Assembly (NCBI GenBank): GCA_016801845.1
Contig: CM028919.1
Location: forward strand, 1,532,001 to 1,596,000
Origin: Polydactylus sextarius
Taxonomy: Eukaryota; Chordata; Actinopteri; Polynemidae
Direction: 5' to 3'
DNA: 64,000 bases
In this document: positions 58,600 to 64,000 of the stretch, in pieces
Layout: each line of letters begins with the position of its first letter
How positions within the stretch are numbered: position 1 is the first letter of the stretch
Notes under the pieces: model-generated
Databases searched by the model: none
Told to the model about the DNA's origin: nothing
Seen by the model: only the letters and a program-made list of their open reading frames with translations
Program-made: the position numbers and the translations under genes

Positions 58600-59170
58600 A
58601 TCCTTAAAGTGACGAGCCTTCTGCAGAAATCTCATGCAAAATAGCCAGCTGTGGAAATCTGGAATTATTTCCTGAAATTAAGCCCATTAGCCGTGAAATT
58701 ATTTGCTTTCATTTAAGACGCCATGCAATCCAATTTGAGGTGGCACACGCACATTGCATCTCTTTCCAATTTCGCACTGATCCCGCGGAACTGAACATCC
58801 ACAAAAGAGGCGGCGTGGGTCACCTAAGTATAGAAAGAAGAGATATATCCTACTGAGAATCAGATTGGAATGGAAGATTAGTGAGGCTTTATCATGATAT
58901 TCATTCAAATCCCCCGAACATCAGCAGCCAGCCTGCTTTTTATTCCAGTTAACGCTCCAGCAAAGTTTTACACAGAAACTTAAAGCAGAATATGACATGG
59001 GAGCAATCAGCTGTTCATGATGGATTATTTGAATGTGGACTATTATGGCATTTACATGAAGTGCAGAGAGGGCTGGACTCCTGCTTTTCTCTTTCACTGC
59101 CCCACTGCTTTCTGTCAGTGTCATTAATCAGATTAGGATGAACTATTTAGATCTGATTTAGATTACAACT
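58600..59170. promoter_or_regulatory. Candidate conserved regulatory block
   Basis: GAAATTAAGCCCATTAGCC, GTGAAATTATTTGC, ATGCAATCCAATTTGAGG, GATTGGAATGG, CCAGTTAACGC and ATTAATCAGATTAGG (59123-59137) are spread across 550 bases of high-complexity sequence. No simple repeat or coding frame interrupts it. Together with 57840-58260 it forms a 1.3 kb candidate enhancer pair. Confidence 0.42.
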
Positions 59171-62100
59171 GTCATGACTTCTTTAAGGAAGATACTTCAT
59201 ATTCTAACCTGTAGCCAATGGAGTGACAGCCCGGCCTGTGTGTGACCAACATAAAAGATACATTCACAGAATCCACCTGGATTGACTCCAGCCTAATAAA
59301 CAGAACTGTAGTTCTGTTCAGACCCTGAGATCAGATCCGGGGAAACATCCTGGTCTTTGCTGTTGCAATTTATAGAAACATTATTTCTTGGAGACTGGTT
59401 CGACTGTGACTGAGCTTTTATTAATTACCAAATGTGAACCAGTCATTAAGTCATTGAGTGGTATTTTCCAAGGCGATACAGTGGTTTGTCTGTTTTGGAT
59501 ACCTCACACTACATATGAAACTACATATGAGGGGTGTGTGTGCTGCTACCACAAGACAAACACACAACTCAGGAAAAGGGTTTGGTACATATGAAATGAA
59601 AAACACACAGATGAGTCACAGATTAGTCCAAAGCGGCCGAGGCAGAGGCAAAACTAGGGAAAGAATAACAAAATGGACACAACATATAGAAACAGGCTTC
59701 ATGTTCAGCAGCAATAGTGAACAGGCAGCAGTCTGGAATATCATTGTCTCTGATCACTGGCATGTTTACGTGAGTTAAAGCAGCATAACTGATACATGTT
59801 ACATATGCACACAGTATGTTACTGATGTTAATGAGCATGTGTCTGGATGATGATCAGAGCTCTATGTCGTCACTTTCTATTGAAAAAGTTGATCTCTCAC
59901 TGAACCGTGTCTGTGAAATGGCACGGTGACCATTGTGTTGTTTGTCAAAACACAGGTGGTCTTCTTTTACTGTAGCTGCTGCTTAAAGGCTGAGAATACA
60001 CAGAAACACACTGGAGGACTGGAGCAGCCTGCAAAGCAATCATCAGTACTGTTTTATTTCACCGTGTTAATATATATACATGTCTTTGCTTTGCAAATTT
60101 AAAAATAATCTGTTTCATAACAGTTTATTTTGGAGAGTTACTCTCCTCTCAAACTCTGAGGAATCTGAGGATTGTGGTTCCTCACCTCACACGGACCCTG
60201 GACATGATGGCTGGATTGAGTCAAATGGCTTCTAATTGAGTTGCCTGTAAGTGAGTATGTGTCATTCTCAGTGTATCAACCATTTAGGGCCCAGCAGCAA
60301 AAAAATCAGACTAAAGATCACTAAACCAGACCTCAACAGTGTGTTCATTTACCTTCTTAGTATATGAGCAGGACAACACTCTGCTGTTTGATCCTGCTCT
60401 GCCTCTTTTGTGTGTCACATCCAGTCTGTCTCACCCCATTCCCAGATTTACTCACCTAAAAGACACATTTCACAACTCCTCCCTGTCCTTGCACTGTGCT
60501 CTGCACTAAATAGTGTGACACTAGTTACAGCAAACACCAGACTGCTGCTTCCCTGTTCAGCATGTAGTTATTATATCAGTTATATCTGTTCTTATTTCAT
60601 AATTTATTCACCATTTAAGTTAAAATGTTTGACAGCATGTTAGAAGGTTCAGGCCTGTTATCCTAAAAGGATTTTTCAGGTGAGCTGTCTGGTGGATTGA
60701 TGGCCAAGATGTTTTGCTGGTGAGATTTTGTCTCTTTTTTAACAAAATGATACAAATAATATTACACAAACAGCTTTATGCTATATATCACTTTTATCTT
60801 GGGTAGGGCTAGATTTAGGGAATTCACATTAGTGCCATGATAGTGACACCAACAGAGCGACTGCTGAGACTCAGGGAGTCCTGCTAAGTATAAACCTCTC
60901 CATACAGTGTGGCATGTCTTGCAGCCATTTGTGCAACGGTGCATCGTAACAGTACGTGCACTTGAATGAACTGAGTTAATGTTTTGTGCGGTTTATGACC
61001 CACAGTAGCTGCAACAACACAAGGCATCCAGCACCACCTGTTCTGAAAAGACACAGTTGAATTTCTGGGAGCAGACGTGTCAGTCTGAGAATCAAACACT
61101 CAGACACCTGGAGCCTCGAGACGTGGCTGTAAAGAGTTTGTAGCTGGAAAGTGGCTGTGGCTTTGATGCAAAGCAGCAGTTTTAGTTTCACTGACTGTCT
61201 TTAATGAAGAGGGGCGTGTGGATGTTCTGACCTCTTTATTGCATCCAGCACCTCTTTAACATGCAGCAGCTTTTTCGACATTTCTCTCAGAATACTTTTC
61301 ATGTCAGAATCTGAGCCATTTAATCATATGTGATGAAAACTATGACTGTTTTTTTGCAGCTACAGGATGACTGATTTACATTTGAAGTGTTTAGCATGGC
61401 AGCAGTCAGACTCTAAGTGTGACTCACAATCAAAGCGGAGCCCTGTTGGTAATAAACCGTTAGGGCAGGTGCTCCTCTGGTACCTTGTTGCCATGGGTTG
61501 TGGTTTGTCAACACAGGATGTTTAGTTCAAATAAATGAGAAGACCTAAATGAGTGCATACAGCAAATCCAGCAGCAGAAGCCGACATGGGTTCATATATA
61601 CCACATCCTGTGACCGAGTAACAGAGCTGGATGTGCCTTTACATGTGAGTTACAGTACAGTTTAACATAGCCCATAAATGCAGCAGCAGGATGTGATGTC
61701 TGTATGGAGACAAACCAGGTAATGAGAGCATAGAGGTAATGATAAGGTAGAAGTCGAGCTAGATGTGAAAGTCTACCTCCATCCCTTCCAACCAGACTCC
61801 CACATTAGTGATATGCCACATCCTTCCTCTATTATCTAACAGTAGCCTAGATAAATAATAATAGATTAGAATAAATTAGATCATAGTCACTTTTGCAGGA
61901 ACAGTGAAAATCAGTTTAGTAGCTCGCCATTAGCAGCATAAAAATTAAAAAAAAGAAAAAAAGGCAAAAAGTAAAGCACTTTGTGCTTTACTTAAAAAGT
62001 ACAGCACAAAAGAAGAGCAACAAATCTAAATACAATACAAAGTGTTGCAGCAGTCAACTTATATACAATATGAGTGGAGTCTGTGGAAATTTTAGAATTA

Positions 62101-62299
62101 AGTGTTCCTCAGTGTTCTGATTTTTTGCTGTTGTTACACTGAATTTTGAGTTAAAAATGTATTAAAATGATGATTGATTTAAACTTTAAAAGCTAAAAGA
62201 ATTGGTCACTGGTCATCAAAACTGAAGTGGAAATAACACACAACCATCAACTGAATACCCTCCTAGTTCCCTTGGGCATTTAAACCTTTAGGTTTAAAG
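59171..62299. other. Noncoding, nothing recognised
   Basis: A tandem 12 bp word (ACTACATATGAA / ACTACATATGAG) lies near 59509-59532 and a perfect hairpin at 61969-61993. The short frames at 59388-61191 have no recognised motif. No gene. Confidence 0.5.
61969..61993. repeat. Perfect 11 bp inverted repeat, TTT loop
   Basis: AAGTAAAGCAC (61969-61979), loop TTT, GTGCTTTACTT (61983-61993). Stem-loop at the junction of an A-rich stretch. No T run follows that would suggest a Pol III terminator, and it is too short for a miRNA precursor. Confidence 0.85.
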
Positions 62300-62485
62300 T
62301 TTCTGAGTTCAATCCTGAACTGGGGCCTGTCTGTGTGGTGTTTGCACGTTCTCCCCATGGATTTCCTCCAGGTACTCTGGCTTCCTTCTACAGTGTGAAG
62401 ACATGCAGGTCAGGTATGTTTAGCGAATCTAAATAGGCATGAATGTCTATCTGCACCAAGAAGGACAATGGATGGAGTGAGACAT
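62300..62485 (+). repeat. Teleost dispersed repeat, degraded copy
   Basis: GAGTTCAATCCTGAACTGGG, TGTCTGTGTGGTGTTTGCAC, GTTCTCCCCATGG, TTTCCTCCAGGTACTCTGGC, TTCCTTCTACAGTG and AAGACATGCAGGTCAGG follow the middle of the same fish repeat family as 35067-35185 ('ggttcgatccc…ctgtgtggagtttgcatgttctccccgtg…gggtactccggcttcctcccacagtccaaagacatgcaggtt'). The tail GACAATGGATGGA is near 62464. No coding capacity. Confidence 0.7.
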
Positions 62486-64000
62486 CACTGACACAAGAAA
62501 CTTTCATCCAAATTTAGAGCCAAGATCTCACAAAGTTCATCTCAGGGAACTTGTAGAATCCGACGCAACGCCTTTTCAGTGCTGAAGAATCTTTTATTCA
62601 AACATTGTGAACTAGAACCAGGCCATGTAAAACCAACAGGTCAAACATGTCACCACTGATGTGTGAGACTGTAAAGGCAGCTTTATTAAAGCTCTGAGCA
62701 GAATTAATTGCCTTGATGATGGTTTGTTGGATGTCCAGAACAACACAGGGCCACTGCATTAATGACACAGAGAACACAGCAGCTATGTTAATGATCAGTC
62801 CTGAAAAAGTCAAATGGAGTTTTAAAAGTGGTAGAAACTGCTAGAGTTTGTTGTCAAATGAGGTCACAGTGGTTACATCATAAAACTGTAACCTTAAAGG
62901 TTAGAGAATGGTTGAACAGGGTTTTGATCCTTGTTCTATGATGTGACATAAAAACAATAAAATGTTGGTGGCATGCGACTCTTTAGAAACCTCTCAGAAA
63001 GATATTTTAGGGTGGGGGTTTAAACATGTGGTTTTGCACCTATTTGGCATCTTTGCAAGCTTAGCTGTCAACCTCATTATGAAATGCAAGCACTTGACAC
63101 TGATTGGCTGCCTTCACTGTCACTCAAATGAATATAACTTCACCAGCTTCAGAACACAGACAGACCATCTTTTTTTACAGCTAATCACCATTGAAGGGGA
63201 GGGAATGGAATCATTGTGGGGGGGACAGTGAGATACATTTGACGTCACAAACAACCGTTTTCTTTTTCTAGCACTTTTCATATCTTCCTGAATGTGGGTG
63301 GACAACCGTTCTTCAACTAAGGAGGTACAAATGCATTTTGATTCTCTGTCACCTTTAATAGAACCTAATGCCATATTATGCCTGAGTGGCTCTGGAGGTA
63401 AAGCAAGTCACTTCACTATTTTTGGTTTCTACCAATCTAACTGACAGATGAATATTCATGCATCAGGTTTTGACCATTAACTTTTCCAATGATGTGCAGC
63501 ATCACACTGAGGGTAGCAGGCATCTAGTTTAATGGAATACAGAAACATGAAGAGGAAATGCAGACAAAGTGTGTGTATGTGTTGATATCAGCGTGTGTGC
63601 TATCTGTGGATAAACACAGTTGTGTGCGAGGTGTGTGTGTATTAATCAGTCGCACACTAATTTTGTTATCAGACAGTCCAGGAAGGAGGGCACCTTTAAA
63701 CCAGATTAACCTTTGCTTGTGCATTATATAAGCAAACACAGAGGCCTTGATCATGATTAAAATTAGAAAGATTATCACAGCCAGTCCATCGTTCACACCT
63801 CTGACAGTTTACCGGATTTTTACCTTTTTGTCATCAAAGATGTTTTCTTCAGTTCTTTTGTTCTTTGGTATTTAGACCAGATGTTAGTCATGTTTGTCAT
63901 CAGGCTGCAACTCATTAAATCTGACTTCAGTTTTACAAAGATGCACTGTCCTCTCACAGATACAATAATCAAAGTCTGATCTGAAAGGTACATTGTAATT
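62486..64000. other. Noncoding, nothing firm recognised
   Basis: GTGGCTCTGGAGGTAAAGCA…AGTCAC…TTCACTA at 63387-63420 faintly resembles the head of the 49403 repeat (same word order, several mismatches). The minus frame 62598-62813 has no recognised domain. No gene at the right edge. Confidence 0.45.

Noticed and set aside
62598..62813. Hydrophobic minus-strand frame that might be a membrane or envelope-like fragment
   Set aside because: No diagnostic motif could be recognised, and length and context are consistent with chance.

Overview
The window looks like vertebrate nuclear DNA, most likely from a percomorph-type ray-finned fish. The grounds are dense long (CA)n/(GT)n and (GA)n tracts, several short interspersed sequences that I recognise from memory as widespread in teleost genomes, and decayed PIF/Harbinger, Tc1/mariner and REL-endonuclease-type LINE fragments typical of fish. 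No database search was possible, so family names rest on recognised motifs. No bacterial or phage feature, CRISPR array, rRNA gene or intact tRNA gene was seen.

I find no convincing protein-coding gene in the 64 kb. Every open frame of 60-165 codons is explained by chance, by low-complexity DNA (T tracts, CA/GT/GA runs) or by dead transposons. Two short stretches (14110-14343 and 26649-26750) have frames ending at good splice-donor sequences and are listed as weak candidate exons. The window is best read as intergenic or intronic gene-desert DNA.

Layout. 1-11 kb: mostly unique DNA with scattered candidate regulatory blocks (3.4, 5.7, 6.4, 8.1, 10.3 kb) and a large G/GA/GT compound microsatellite at 8.2 kb. 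11.2-23.1 kb: the transposon graveyard, with a Harbinger transposase relic (11.6-12.0 kb), a locally duplicated ~170 bp segment (16.3 and 17.4 kb), a Tc1 relic (17.3 kb), a non-LTR retrotransposon relic (20.0-20.6 kb), and a ~140 bp segment copied from 21.3 kb into a fish repeat at 22.6 kb. 23.8-46 kb: many repeat-poor, homeodomain-site-rich blocks, densest at 30.1-33.0 kb and strong again at 35.6-36.0 and 41.6-42.4 kb. 46-57 kb: mixed repeats and microsatellites with candidate regulatory blocks at 51.1-51.8 and 55.2-55.6 kb. 57.8-59.2 kb: another strong candidate regulatory pair. The rest to 64 kb is plain DNA with two degraded fish repeats.

The simplest overall interpretation, which is inference, is part of a genomic regulatory block: an array of possible long-range enhancers for a developmental gene outside the window. 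The target cannot be named from this sequence. I found no undescribed biological system. The most concrete unusual structure is the templated duplication at 21.27/22.61 kb.
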